From Monarcha castaneiventris obscurior (taxonomy: Eukaryota > Chordata > Aves > Passeriformes > Monarchidae), in the NCBI GenBank assembly GCA_026261815.1, contig JAMPIT010000856.1, positions 12,926,001 to 12,990,000 on the forward strand: a stretch of DNA of 64,000 bases. Direction: 5' to 3'. The notes under the pieces are model-generated. The model had not been told where the DNA came from and made no database searches. It saw only the letters and a list, made by a program, of their open reading frames with translations. The translations under genes were made by a program, and so were the position numbers. This document shows, piece after piece, positions 1 to 14,756 of this stretch. Every line of letters starts with the position of its first letter. The first letter of the stretch is position 1.

Positions 1-1424
1 CCAAGCCAAGGGATGCTTGAAATACCCAGTGCCAAATATGAAGAGTTTGATTTCATTAAGCTGCACATCAGAGCACTGATTTTCAAATAAATTCCAAACT
101 GCAAACCAAACTAAGAGAACATAAGAGGAGCCCAGATGCATAAAACAATATCGAGATGAAAAAGGAACTTCTGACCTCGATTCTACAAAGTCTGTCTTTG
201 GTATTAAAATGAGTGGGTCCAACTGGACAATTCTTTTAGCTGGTCTCCAAGCTCTTCAAAGTTTATTTTTTCATTAGTATTTTAAAAAGCGGATTTCTAT
301 CTTTTGGGATGTCAGTGATGATAAACAAAAGCAGAGTGCAACAATTCAGAGGTGGCAAGAACACATCAGGAATATCACTCTGAGACAAACTGTCCTGCTT
401 AACTCAGCGAGGTGTCCAACGATGATAAATTATATGTCAGCACCCATGATCAATTCATTGCTTGTGCAGCAGAGGGGAGGAAACTCAGCTATCATGAGAC
501 CAGAACTGGCAATCAGGAAATGCTGTCAAGTTTTATCACTCTGTCTGCCCCATTTACTGACTCCAGTAACACAGATTGACACTGAATGCAAAGTGGAAGA
601 TCATTTGCTGCAACATTATTTGGGAACATAACACTGGCATTTAATTTTACCCTGGGCAAGTTCAGGAGCTTGGCAGAGCTCTCAGGAAGAGAACAGGCAC
701 AGAAGAAAACCTTGTTTGTGGGCACAGCAAAAAGGGATTTTTTCCCTTTTTTTCCCCCTTTTTTGTAACCCAGCAGGTGTTACATCAAATATTTCAACAA
801 CTCTGGCAGAAATTCTTGATGTAGAGGAATAAATTTTGAAAAAGATTGTATATTAGGAGGCTTATATAATTTCAGTTAATTAAAAATAAGATTTTTGAAA
901 GACTATAGGGTTTTCTTCACATGTGGGAGGGTCCAGAACTGAGAAGAAAGAAGGGTGTCTTGTCAGTTTAGGACACTAGCAATGGGAAGAAGAGGAAAGA
1001 GAAGCCAATTTCTTCATGATAAAACATGGATTGGGATTTTTCTCAGCTAAAATTAGAGACATAAACTTAACTACTCTGTTCTTTACTTTTTGATCTGTGT
1101 TAATTTTTTTGCAATAGTAAGACCAACTTCAGTTTCAAAACCACAAAAGGGGAATTTCCTCATTTTCAGCAAGTTCTCCACTTCCAATTGTTGTTCAGTG
1201 CTGGATTCTAATTGTGAAAGTTACAGGATCTTAACCATTTTTCACTTCACCTTTTATTTTACAGCCCTTGTTACGTGCTAAGGAAAATGTTCCTTTCACT
1301 GAAGTGGCAACAAGACCAGCACCTCCTGAAACTTCAGGATAAGAATTCCCACCTGACTACTCATAACCAATGAGATGTGCCTTGCAGGATTCACCCATTT
1401 TATTCCAGGAAGAGAAAACATGCA

Positions 1425-1500
1425 CAGGGAGACAGAAATGAGAAATGCCAAGTGACCTTGGGCAAGTCACTTCACTTCTTTGTTTCTCCTTACTGCTGTT
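1425..1500 (+). mobile_element. MIR-type SINE relic
   Basis: AGTGACCTTGGGCAAGTCAC followed by TTCACTTCTTTGTTTCTCC matches the conserved core of the ancient MIR/CORE-SINE family in forward orientation. Only the core is recognisable; flanks are too diverged to place the ends. Confidence 0.65.
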
Positions 1501-4500
1501 TTCCCTGCTACCTTTGGTGTGTCTCACCCGATTAAAGACAGGTGAAACAGGAGTGCTCTTCACTTTTCAGCAAATCTCACCAAAAAGGTGCTGACCTCAC
1601 TCAGCTACAATAGAATAACTTATAACCATGACAACAATTTACAAGTGATGCCCTGCATTTCTAATGTTCTGGCTAAGAAGTGTTTCAGTTACTTATTAAA
1701 GCACGTGTGTAAGTTCTCCTTTACAGTGGGAAACTGCTCTAACCTCTTGTCAGCTTTAATAGAACGTAAAAGCTTCGATTTTCACCCTGGTGATTTCTCC
1801 TGGAAGGCTGCTGCAGAAGTCTACTGCTCCACTGGTCTGAGAAAAACTCTTCTAATTACAAACCCAAATGCACTCTTGGACAGCTCTCACCCTTCACTCT
1901 TAGGCCAGCAAGGTCTTCTCCTCCAGTGTTCATGGGCCTTATTTAGAAGCAAATCCCAGCTCTTCCAGGCCTGTAATTTACTCAGTGAGATTGGCCAAGC
2001 TCTCCTCGGAGTCCCATGTTAAGCCTCCATGAGAACCTCTCCTTGGAGCTCTGATCCCTCTCCCATAAAATCATTATAACCTAATTCTGGACTTAAGCTC
2101 CTGTGAAAGCAGGTTAAAACCTTTCAGCGTGCTATGGACAGAGTGGGAGGGTGACCAGTCCCAGGCCTCCACTCACTTCTCCCCAAAACTGAATAAAGGG
2201 AATTGTGTCCTCGCTCCTGAAATCCATTGCTCAGCTCTGTCCTTTCCTGTCAGTTCTCAGCACCCCTCCCAGGAAGGCACTAGAGAGAACAAACTCCCCT
2301 TTCAGGATATGCTCTCCTTCTTCCATCTTGGGATTGTCTGTATTTATCTATAACTGTGTTTAACTGGGCCTAGGGGACAGAGGTTGGTGGCACTAATAGC
2401 ATAAAAAAAGCCCAAAGAGCCAAGAAACAAACTAGAGCTCAGAAGAGAATTCTGTAATGTGTTACATATTTGCAGTAGGAAGGATGACTTTCAAATGTCC
2501 ATTGGCAGGAAATGGATAATAAGATCTTTTCTTTCTCTGCCATTTCTATGGACAGCATATCACTTTCCAACATCATAATTTTGCTGGGTGAAAATGCATG
2601 CCCTCTTGAACAGAGAGAAGTCATTTGCCATACATAAGCCTTGCTAATTTAGGATTAATGTTGCTGAAGTAATTAAAGTGACCTTAGGCAAACCACGGGA
2701 CTATTGCTGTGCACTGAAGTCCTGCTGGTTATCTGCAGGGCCAACTTCAGTCCAGTGGTATTAACAGCTGGCTTGGCTTTAGCCTCAGCTTCAGAGGCCT
2801 CCAAAACCCACTGTATAATAAAGGTCTCCTGCTAAAATCTTCCAAAGACAAATGAATGTCAGTGGGTTGTTTGAGCAGTTAACTGAGAAGTAGAAACCCT
2901 TCAGTAAGGCTTGGAGAGTGAAAGATCACAGACAGAAGCCAAGGATGCAAAAATCGTGGTGTGCTCCCCTCTGGTTTCAACCAAAAAACCGTGGACTGAA
3001 AGGAGTCAGTGCATAGGGGTGGCACTTAAACTGCTGTAAGTAGTGCCACATGCATTAGCTTGGAATTTGGTGTGAACTCCTTTGTCTCCAGACAGAAGCT
3101 CAAAATAACTCTCCACTATACTGCAGAACAGCACTTTTAGTACGACAGAGAGTTGTTTAGCAAGCAACTGCTGCCAGATTAATAATTTATCAGGTACAAA
3201 CTCTGGTTAAATTTGTACGGTTTCTCTAGCAAGAAAAAAATCTGCTGGGAAATTTACATAAAAAGAAACTTCATAGGATACCAAATGCTCTCGCATCGGC
3301 AAGGATGCAAAATACAAAAGGTTGTTTTGTTCAATAACACTTTGGGTTGGTGGTAATTTAAAATGCTTTTCATGCACACAGCCAAAGATCAAAGTATTAA
3401 TGGTGACAATTACAGAGCACAATTTGAGAGCACCATAGCAATCAGTTGCTGAGGCTGGAAATTTACTGTAAAATGCTGTTTACACCTATAAAGCCCTACT
3501 GCTTTTCACATTGCAAAATAGTTTGACCTCCCAAGCTACTATCCATGATTAGTGCATCTTCCCTAGGAACAGGATGACTGTTTCAAAGAAATTCCCTCTT
3601 GAAGATATAAACACCACCTTTGTCCACTTTTGCAGCTGACTCAAAATCCATTCAATAAAATAGTTCTTTTATTTGCATATGGTTTCCAAGGACTTTGTTG
3701 AGAAACCCCTTGCAGTAGAAGTGTCATCTGCTTTTCTCCTGTTCATTAAATCTGCTTTATTCACTGCATACAGCACCTTTTGTTATCCTTCTTGATATCA
3801 ACAAATCTAAAGAGGAACAGACTGACCCCGAAAGGAGGCCACATTATTATAAATTTCAAAGCAGGGGTATTTCAAAGACTATTGCCTAAGGTCACTTCTG
3901 ACACAAATTCCAGACACTCACATTGAATTTTGTAAGACACTGCTATTCAGTCAGAGTGAAGTTCAAAGGCAGCATCCCTTTATGTCATATGTAGGCTATT
4001 TCTGATACAGGAGTCATTACTAAAAGAAATGTGCTACAGAACAAAACCTGCCATTGTACAGGGTTTGCAATTAAAAGAAAAGGGGATTTTAATCTTCCCC
4101 AGCAGTTGCCTGTGCAGATGCAGTGGAACAGGTATCTTAAATGACAGGATTCTGAGTACCCAGCAGCTGAGTGGCTGCAGAAATGGAGGTGGTACCAGAA
4201 TAAATCCTACCTGCACAGAGTTCACTGCTTTGAAGGCTGAATTTGTGAGAAGCACATGTTTGGGTGTACACATTGCAGCAGCCATCAAAGCAGCCATGCT
4301 GAAGCAGAGCCTCCCTCCCCACACATGCACACACCCACCCTCCCCACAGCCCAGAGACCCTGCCCATGGCACCGACCCAGGGGCCAGAGCAGGACAAAAC
4401 CCCCTTGCTCCAGGGAGCCCTTTCTGATCACTCTGGGAAATTCTCCAGGCAGGTTTTATGGCCATCCATTGCCCTGCAATCCACTCTGTCCTTAAACTGT

Positions 4501-7500
4501 GACAATCATTCCTACTCCCCTTCAAATTCTTTATTAACACAGACATAACCAAACTGCTGAAACACAGAGGCACGCTCTTCTTCCTCACTTACAAATTCCC
4601 CTCAAGTATCTTGCTAAAGTCGCTGCCCACAGAGAAAGCCACACTTGCTTTTTGTTTTTTCCCCTCCACCACCTGACTTTAACACACCAGTCCTGTAACA
4701 ATGCCTGGGGCATCATCCCTGACTCCAGGAGTCTCCAGGCAATCTGCAGCCTCTGTGGTTGTGTTACAGGTGACAGATGAGCAATAACAAAGGAACATTA
4801 CAGGGTGGAACCTGTGGGGGTTTTGCGAAGGGATCAAGTAAATAACTTTCATCAGGAGCTTTAGAAGGAATAAACTCTCCCCACTAAGCTTCATCTCATC
4901 AGATTTCAGGCTTGAATAAAACGTTCACAGTGAACCAAAGCCTCCTCAAAGCTCATCTGGGTTTGCAGTTTTGCTGCTAAGTCATAACTCAGACAAGACT
5001 CACTGAGACACCAAATGCATTTGGAAATGTTTGGACCCACTTTCACAGGACCATGAGCTGACACATGAATTTATGTCTAAATTTTGGTGAAACTTAGATC
5101 AGTGTGGTCTGAACTGTTCAAAGATGGGAGTGAAATTACTTGATGTGTGGAGGTGCACATCATTGTCACAACCATAGAGCTGCAAAGCCTGAAAGGTGGA
5201 TATTGCTGGTAACAGGAGGGTGAATTGCTTGCCATGACTATTTTCATATTTTCCTGCTAAGTAATTCTTTTTTAATCTTTATTGAAGTGTCACATAAGGG
5301 ATCACAGATCAAGATTCTAATTTGTTAGGCACAGCGAAAGCATCAATGTGTGTCCCTGTCTCATGTTATCTTGTATTTAAACTTGATAAGAACAGGGTAT
5401 CTTTTAGAATAAGTGATGTTGAACAAGCAGCATTTCAATAACTCCATTAGGTCAGAAAGTGCTATTGCAAACCTGTTCAACATGAATCAGGGTCTTATAC
5501 ACGAAGGTGTTTGGGGTTTTTTTTTAATTTGCAATGGAAAACATCCAGAATAAGCAGGTATCTTGGTGTTCTTTGCACTTTTCTCCTTACAAAGATTTGT
5601 TAGACATTCTTATGATTTGCCCAAAGGATTTTGCAAAAGGAGTTTTTAAAAGATGTATATATATAGAATTAATTTTGCAAATAAAACGATGAAGGTTGAT
5701 TTTTATCTCCCCTTTTGTTTCTCTGCTTTATGATTTTTAAGGAGTCTGGAGTCAAACTTCAACACATAACATTGTCTGGTGAATACTGCCTCATCTTTCA
5801 CAGGATGAGCACACTGACAACAAAATAACTTTCCTTGACAGAAATGGGTGTGCAACAAATCCCTAGAAATCATACTGCAAATATATCCCCAAGAATCCTT
5901 CAGACTTCCTAAAGTAGAGTGGAAACTAGAGATATGCTTAAAACCCCAAAAGTAATGTGTATTGTCAGCAAACAGGCTAAACTGCTGCTTCATGGGTAAT
6001 GGAGGTAAAATACCCTTAAAATGACTGTACCTGCAGCTGGAAAAGTAGCAATTTTTCTGACTTCTGTCACACCACATCAAAACAGGTCAGACGATGCATT
6101 TTGTGGGGTCACTTCACATCTGACCCTACAAAATCACACGTCAGATGATGGATAAGGCCACTTCTCAGGGAGGAGTATGCTCCAGGTAAAGGCAGGATTA
6201 AAGTGAAGGGCCATCTTGCACAAAGTAAGAAATATGTGACAGCACCAGATACTTTTTTCACACCTCAGTCAAGCATGCCACTATTTTGATAAATGGTAAA
6301 AAAATATGGTACAAAATAAGAGGAGCAATCAGAAGAGTCATCAAAACAGAAAATGCCTATCCTTCTTCCTCAGTTTGACTCAACAGCCTCTAACCAAGGA
6401 ACATTTTGCCTAAACATTACCGAATCTCTGTAGATGGTAGTTGTAGATCTAGAACAGCCTGTGGCTCTTCCCCTTACACTGAAGGTGAGCTCTGCAATAG
6501 GAATAGGACAAAGTTGGCAGGAATGTGGTCCATTTTCATTAGACAAATGTAGATTCCAGAAAACATACACGTTTCAGGCTACAAGCCTTCATCAGTGATT
6601 CAGAACTCTGTCCAACTTTTACTCCTTTTTAGGCCCTAGTGCACTGGGCCTTCCAAAGTACACTTCTGATTGAGTCAGTAAAGTCCAGAGGCACACAAAA
6701 CCCTTAAATTTTAAGCAGTGAACAAGAAATTGTGGGCTTTCCTTCAGGTAATAGCCTAATAACAAACACCTGGTCTGCTTTGGCTGCCAAAGCCATGCAA
6801 ATTAAATTATTGTTCTAAAAATTATCATCTCTCTCCATTTTGGTACACAAGGGCAATATCCACTTCTGGTTCTGTGAACCAGCAGCTCATTATGTCTGTG
6901 CAAGTGGAAACAGCAAACTCTTTTAGTTGGACAAAACTGTTTTCATTGAAGGGAACGCAAGCATAAACCTAACATCTGAGAAAAGCAAATTCAACCTAAG
7001 AAAATGCTGAAGGAACAAGGACTGAAGTTTAAATCAGAGCTCCTCAGTCATCCTTCCCCATGATGATGCAGCCAAGATGAAGCTGCATCTCACCAGCAAT
7101 TCCCTGTTACAGATTCAAACCACTTGGAGCCTTGTCCTGTTTCCCTTCTTTAAGGCACCACATTTTAAGAGCAGATTTTTAATATGAATAATAGACCTGC
7201 ACAGGCACTGAGAGCCTGAATTCCCTCCTTCACATCCTTTCCACGGGTCAGCAGCTGGGGAGGAGAGGTTGACAGGGGCAGGGGAAAGGCACACCCTGGG
7301 TTATTTATATATCCTTTCACTGGATGTGAAGGGGCACATCCACATTTGGGGCTGTGACAGGACATTCATCATCCTGCTCCTTCTCCTGGAGAGAAAGGAG
7401 AGCAAATAACTGCCAGGAAAAGGAGTATCTTAGAGCTCAAGGAGCTACTCCTCAAGGAGAGGATGAAGTTTCCTCTTGCACAAGGCATGATCTAACTCAC

Positions 7501-10500
7501 AGTGTTCACTCCAGCACTATTTACCTCCCAGAACAACAGAGATGATTCTTGCTCAGGGCTGCAGAAAACCACGTCCCACACCCCCAGTGCCTTACAACAC
7601 CAACATTAGCAACAGCATCAGCTGTGGGATGCTGGTAAATGCAGCCCTGGTTATCAAATCAGAGTAAGCAAAAGCAAATTAATCATATAAAATACTCACT
7701 GACAGAGCCCTGTGATAACAATGACACGTGCATTGGACAGATGTGTTTGTTTCCCCAAAGGACACAGCAACCCAGGACAGTTATTGAAAACACAGAAGAG
7801 CCAATTACTTTTTTATTATTTTCTATACTGAGGCCTTTCCCATTGTTCTGCCAGGTCCATTTCATATGAATGCACATGGAAACAGAAAATGCTTACCTGC
7901 TTCTCAATGCCAAGGTGAATTTAATCAGAAAACTAATTGCTTTCATTTTTTCTGCTATAAACTCTTCAATTTGCTGTAGAAATTACCTAGGTGAAATTTT
8001 TCTGTGAGCAATGAAGTCCAAAAGGAAATGGTCTGTGTTGTTTCTTGGGAGAAAATTGCCTTTAGAAAAATCCTATTTCTTTACTAGAGTATCAAGGAGA
8101 GGGGTGGTGGAAGAAAGAGGTGTATAGCTTTTGGGATTGATCATTAGGATGAATGAGAGAAAAACTGAGGGCTATAAAATACCTCCATAGTCTATCACTA
8201 CTTCTTACCCAATAATTGCACCAGTAACTGCCATCTTCACTAAATTTTTATGTAGATTCTTTCCCTGCCAAACTTGGCCCCAAAAGAACTGATGTATAAT
8301 ATCTAGTTCTCTATACACAGGTCTTAAATTGCCGGCAGCTGCAAGAAACATGAGTTACAACCAAAATACAACATTAAATTATTTCCAAACACATTAGCAG
8401 CCCATAGAACAGTCCTCATTTAACAAATGAGCAAGAATTGCTGAAAACAAGAATATGGAGAGAAATACTTATCTTTTTCAACCCTAGACTCAAGCACTTG
8501 ATACTCTGTGCTGCTTTGGACTGGGGTCTATAAACGTGCATTCAAACATAGGATTTTCACAGTTTATCATTTCCTTGAGGTATTTTTTTTCCAAGAATGT
8601 TTTGTTATATACCACATGGAAGATGGTGGTCATTAAACTGTGTGTGAGGGGAGCCCACAGAGCTGGTGGAGCCCATCCATACACAGCTCTGACAGAGTCA
8701 GGAGCCCCAGGTCTCACATCAGCACTTCCCCTGGACACAGAATCACAGGTCCCACTGTGCACCAGAGATCCAGGAGGGGCTCTCACACCACTTTCACTGA
8801 CATTTCATAGAACAACCGGCTCTGGATTTCAGCCAGAGAAGGCACTGTTAAACCCCCAGACTCACATTCACTTTCCAGGATGAGGATTCCCATCACCTCC
8901 TACAGCAGCATGGTTAATGCTTAATCACTGGCTGCTAAATAAAACCTGCATCTTGTTTGTAATAAATCTGGACTCAACACCAGCTCAGAGAAAGGGTAAT
9001 GGGAGACAGTGCCAAGATACTCGTGAGGAAAGCAAACAAGCCAAAGGCAATCTGGCTGCTTTGGCAGAATCTATTTTCCTTACATAAAAACAGAATTAGA
9101 GGTAATTCAGCTGCTGAATTATCTAATTGCAGCAGCAAGATGAGGACAGTTTTCTAACTTTTGTTGTAGCAGACCTAAGTGGCTGTGCTGTTCAAAGAGG
9201 AAGGGAAATGTGAATTGAGTAGGGTCCAGGAATTCAAGTGCAGGAGTAAGAGGAACCAAGCGCTAATTTAATGCAAGCCCCAATTTAATGAAAAGGCAGA
9301 TAATTGGGGGTAATGAAGAGCCTGGAAATGGTGAGAACAGAAGGTTACAGAGGCCTGCAAAAGCACTTTGTGTGTGCTCTGTTAAATGTGGGTTCCAGAG
9401 TGCTCAAAAACACTGAGAGCAACGAGGGAAATCAGAACCAGGGTGCCCAAAGAGCTCCTGGGTCTGAGTCAAACTCACTGACAGTCACACAGAGATCTCC
9501 AGCGGCTCCAGCTGAAAAAACAACAATGAAAACAGCACCAGCAATTGTTAATAGACTGAAGGAGGGCTATTTTTGGTACCAGTAATCCCTGCTGACCACT
9601 TGCCCACACGCTGTCAGCTGACAATGCTCCCTCGCCTCTGCAGAAGCTGAGCACCCTGTAGGGAGAAGAGGAAAAACAATGGGAATGAATAAATAAACAA
9701 ACAGAAGGGAAAGCTGATAAAACACAGTGTTTGGGGGGGAAAATGCATGCAGCAGACATGGAAGAGAAAACATGAATGGGGGGAAGAAGTAATGCAGAAG
9801 CATTCTGCAGCACAGAGAATGCAAAATCTGCCAGAAAGAAGCAGTGGTGCAAAAGCAAAGAGATATTAAAGTGGAGGAACTGTTAAAGCCAAAGCAGAGG
9901 TGTTAAATGAACATCTGCCTACAGAGGATGTAGAATCCTTGCTGACCAAGCTGTGAGCAGCAAAGGGTTTCAGGACCCTTGAAATAGTTTCACAAGGATA
10001 AAGCCTGCTATAGTCCTTAAAGAAGTGGAATTACCCATCCAGTTTGTTGGCAGGAGAAATGGAGTTCTCTAACAGCAAGAAGGGCTTAGAAAGAATCATG
10101 GAACCACCTGGAAAATCAAAGAACTGGTTTTGTTACCAAAATAGAGATCTCACTGCCATCTCACCTGAAGAAATTACTGTGAATGGCAGGCTGGAAGCTC
10201 GCATATAAAGATATATTTTAGTTACAAAGGGCTTGTACATACCCCAAATTTGAGTATCTCTCAGGAAGTTACTCTCAGAAATGGTCTCATTATGCCACTG
10301 GCAAACAGGAGCACAATAGGCAAGAGACGACCCAGAGCCTAAAACTTAAGTAGGTGCAAAAGATAGCAAGGATTCAGAGAACAGATGGGGGGAAATGACA
10401 GGACTAGGAGCACAATTTAAAGCCTGAGTCCCTGTGAAGCTGGCAGAAAGACTGTTCATTTATTTCAATGGACTTTGGATCAGGCCCCTCACTTCTGAAG

Positions 10501-13500
10501 AGCTTTGAAGTTGAAAAATGTTAGATGAGCACTCAAAAATCCTTATCAACAGAAAAATGCTGCTAAAGAGATGTCTATGAGTGCCTTTTTAACTTGCTTG
10601 AAAAGGTCAGAAAATTGAGAAGAATGTTGGCTCCTAGACTGTGATTTAATGGGATTTGAGGGGAACACCAGACACAAAGCATGGGTAACACATGAAATAG
10701 GAGTTGGACATCTCTCACAAGAATTTGTGCACTACAGACTCATCACAGCTATCTAAGAACTGCTCAAAAAGCAGACGAAGCTAAATCAGGCTGATTTTCT
10801 CACTTATGGATGCCCCAAACGTTTGCTACCTTTTCATAAATCAGGGTAAAATATTTTGTGGCTTTTCTTGGGCAGCAATGCTGTTTTAGCAAACTTTTGC
10901 TCCCTGTATCTGCCCCAGCAGCTCCTCATCATCCCAGCATCAGCCTCATGCCATGTGAGCAATTTTTTCCCATGTGGAAGCTGCTGCCTGAGGTTCACAG
11001 ATGTAAATACCAGGAGGGCCTTCAGACACAGAACAAATATTCACCAGATACATCTATCCTCCAGATTTCATTATTCCTCTGAGGAGTGCCGAAGCTTTCA
11101 GGAAATCTGGGATGTTTGCAAGACCTGGTGACGCTCAGTCAAATCACAGCTCATGCTGCAAGCAGACAAAGCTAACAAAATTTAACCTGGGAGAGCTGAA
11201 TTTAGACTCCAGCAGGTACAGGCAGCTCAGAACAGAGCTCACTTTCACTCCCCACTCCACAAAACTCAAATACTCAGCAAAGCAAACGGTGAAGGGCAGG
11301 AAGGGCTGGGTAGGCAGGAAGGGTTTCAGACTAAAGTACAACTCTGCAGGCAAATCTAAGCAGTGCTGCCTGTCAAACCTTGCTCCATGGGTGAGCTGCT
11401 GCAGAAAGATGGTGATTGCCTCTACACAGATCTCTGCTGAATGTCCCCATATGGCACAGACTGAGTGAAAAGTGACAAAAGCAGTGGATAACTTGCACAG
11501 CACCTTCTTCAGGGCTGTCCCTGCAGCCCGGAGCTGATTGCATACCCTGCAAATACCTTCACGGGTTTAGAACTTTCTGTTTTCCCCTTTTTTAATAAAA
11601 AGAAACCCATTAGGGCCACAGCCACACTATGTTTTGATTTCAGCTCATTTATCTAAGTTAAATTAGCTGGTGTGAGGTTGAATAGGAAACAACATTAACA
11701 CCATAAAACACCCAAAATAACTGCAGAGTGTGAGATCATAATGGTAGAAAGTTACTGTGGGTCTGAAATTTATAGTCACTAAACCAGACTGAAACAGCAA
11801 CTACCAAACTAAAATCTGTCAGCAAATCACTGCCTAGGTAATTTCCTATTGTTTTATTTACCATGTCTGAGTGAAATTTACTGTGGTGGCACTGTACATT
11901 TATAATCAGCATGTCATATTTATTGTACATAAAGCTTTGCAAAAGCAGAATGGTTGCTCTCTTTAGGCTAAAAAAGAAAAGGTGAGGAAAACCAACCTCT
12001 TCCCAGAGGTGAGATGTGGTTAGCTGTGAGCCTGACATTACAGGATGGACATTTTTGATGCACAGGAGAAATTTTAATACATTTATTTTAATACACACTG
12101 ACGTAGAATCCAGAAGGAAAGAGATTTTAAGAAAAAAAAACCCTACCAAAAACCCCACAAACAAACAAACCAAGCCATGAACACCATCCTCTCTCATTAG
12201 GCCACAGCAATGGACTCCCACTCTTTACTTCCAGACAGAATTTGGATGAGTCTCAGTGGGCTCGGTGTTTACAGGGAAAATGGCAAAGTTCAGAAGGTTC
12301 CTCATCCCCCACACAACTATAATTATCCTGTTTTCTGCAGTTTGGTCAGAAGAGGGATGAAGGTTGGCTCTTTCCAGCAGTTCTATTTTCATCCTCGCAT
12401 CACTTTTTGACAGTAAAATATGTCAGAATTGGAAACCATCCTGCGTCAGATGACATCTAATTTGCCCTAAACCCAGAAGAGAACTCAATCACCTTTCCCA
12501 CTTGCTTCTGTACATCTTGTCCTTGCAAAGGGTCAAGAGCAGACAGTTGTGCTCACTCGTATTGGCTGAGACTCCATCCCTAAATATGGACCTCATTACC
12601 TCCCTTTTCACCTGAGCACTGAGCCAAACCCAAGCTGTCATCCACAACCAAAAAGAAACAGGTGATGGAGAGAAGATGGAGATAAGACCTTTTATTTTTC
12701 CATGCAATCTTACTTTTGTTTTTATTTTTCTTCTTTTTTTTTTTTCTTTTCAATAAGGAAACAATAACACCCTATTTTCTTGCAAGAAGAATATCTATCA
12801 TCTCGTTCCTCAAAGAGATGCTCCCAGTGGTAGTAATGCTTATTCTGATCATCTTCTCAGTTTTTTTTGGTCCCTCTCCTTAAAAATATGCTCCTCACAT
12901 CCAGCACTTCAATCTCTCAGTGTGCTCTACTAACCCAAGGAAGTGCTTGAATCCACCCAGACTAACCACTTCTCTGAGTTTTACCATTCTTTGTTTCTGG
13001 AGGCAGCCTCTCTTCTTTCATCCCTCACTAAATAAAAATGTTTTTAACTGCTCCCTCATTTAGCTGGAATGAAATTTCAATTGTTATGCCCACAGTTTGA
13101 AAGAGGCTCACAGCAATATTCACATTTATTAGCTGGAACCAATAACAAACCAAACACTTGTCATTTTGCATTGCAGCTCTGATCCTATTTTCTTCCTTCT
13201 TCAAAGCTATTAAAAAATAAATAAATCAGGTATGAGAACAAAAAGTTCAGTAATGGCTCATGAATAATGATGTTTTTTATTCTAGAAGTGGTTTGAGGTT
13301 TTTTGTCTGGTTGTTTTTTTCCCCTCACACCTTTTCTGATTGTCACTGAAATGGTTGACTGCTTTTGCCACTGTATTAATTTAATTTTTATTCAGTTCTC
13401 TGATGTCTATCAGAATATATCTGGGATGCTGCCAAACTATTAAAGAAAATTGGTCAAGAGAGAATAACAAGAAAAAAAGAGAGGAAAAAAGAAACTGGAA

Positions 13501-13559
13501 AAGGAATATCTTCAGAAAAGGCCGCCAAATATTAGAGCTCACAAGATCCAAAGGATTTC

Positions 13560-13635
13560 CCTGGTTTGCCACAGATGCCTTCAATGACTGTGGGCAAATC
13601 ACATCAATCTACCAGCTTGGGCATTCCAGGGACAT
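13560..13635 (+). mobile_element. Possible MIR-type SINE relic
   Basis: TTTGCCACAGATGCCTTCAA, then TGACTGTGGGCAAATCACAT and CTACCAGCTTGGGCATTCC line up with the MIR core (GCCAC, TGACCTTGGGCAAGTCACTT, CTCTGGGCCTCAGTTTCC) with several mismatches. The similarity is weaker than for the other two copies. Confidence 0.45.
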
Positions 13636-14756
13636 CACTCATTCTTTTTGCCACACAATCTGTCTTCCACCAGAAAGAAACCAAAATTCTTGGGGAAGGA
13701 AGAGTAGAGAGGTTACCCGTACCCAGGATTTGGTAGGAAAAACCATCTGTCATTGTTGTGAGTCTGCTCCACAGCTCACTACACTGAAATGGAAGAGTTT
13801 AGCATTTGTATCCTAATTTTGGTAACTAATTTTCCTGTTCTTTAATGGCTGTGCTGCTGGAAAGTAGGGCCAGGGTTGGATGGGGGATGTATCTTCCTGA
13901 AATTCAAAACTAGAACTGGAACTCAAAGCAAAGTAAAAAACTCCAATAATTAATGTAAAAGTGGATTTTTAAAATTACTCATTGACCTCATGCATTTCAG
14001 TCACAACAGTTTTTCTTTAATTGACAGAATTTCCTTCCTTTTTCTTTCTTTTCACCTATGAAGTTGGCAGAAGTGGGAATACTCCTGAGTGACTGTCCAA
14101 ATGCCTCCCAGAAGCATTCAGAGCAAGAAATACTATAAATTAATTTGTTTTGTTTAGTTGGGCATGAGAAGAATATTCCTAGTTTGACAAATTATGTTGG
14201 TTCTCAGTGGAAAAGAAGCTGCTCCAGAAAAAGATTAAAAAAATGTTTGTTTTCTTGGGAACTAAAGGCACATATACACCTATTGATCTGTTGGAAGTAC
14301 ATATTGTGCCCCAGCTGTTACTCTGTGGCTCTTGAGGAAACCAGCAGCACACTAGGAAATTAAACAGTAGCCAAAATAAAAAATAAACATTCTTCCTGAC
14401 GTGCACAGTGCATTTAGGTAACATGCAATTATACAAACGTGAAGATGAGGAAAGCCCAGGGATAAGAATAGGCCCAGGAGCGTGGGATAATTCATAGCCA
14501 GGGGCCTGAGGGATGTGTGGGACATAGCAAAGAGTTCAATAAAAAAAAGCAATTTACAGACTTCATCTTTCCAATGCTAACGTTTCCTTTGGAGCAGGAA
14601 AAGCTTTGTGCACTCCCCCACACAAGGAGCCTGTGCTTGCCTGTATCAGCATCTGTGCATGAGCAGGGCAAAACCAGGATTAGACCTTGCACCATCAGAA
14701 TCTACAGGTGCCAACATTTCCTTTGGTGCAAAACAGACTCACGTCACACGTGCACT

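Larger units (their letters stand above)
1..14756. other. Intergenic DNA, no gene recognised
   Basis: AT-rich sequence with only short, random-looking open frames; the longest (about 184 codons, minus strand, 4034-4588) resembles no family I know and overlaps competing frames in a locally GC-rich stretch. Apart from MIR relics near 1.4 and 13.6 kb, I see pyrimidine runs (738-763, 12720-12750) and a short AAAC run near 12160. No splice-flanked conserved exon was recognised. Confidence 0.7.

Noticed and set aside
2690..2730. GTGACCTTAGGCAAACCAC resembles the MIR core
   Set aside because: Only about 15 bases match and the flanks do not follow the consensus.
4034..4588. 184-codon minus-strand open frame in the left intergenic part
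   Set aside because: No recognisable domain, overlapping frames on both strands of similar length, and local GC enrichment that lowers stop frequency. Likely chance.
8735..8810. ACAGAATCACAGG and TTTCATAGAACA look like CR1 tail octamers
   Set aside because: The surrounding sequence does not follow CR1 3' UTR or ORF2; the match is too short.
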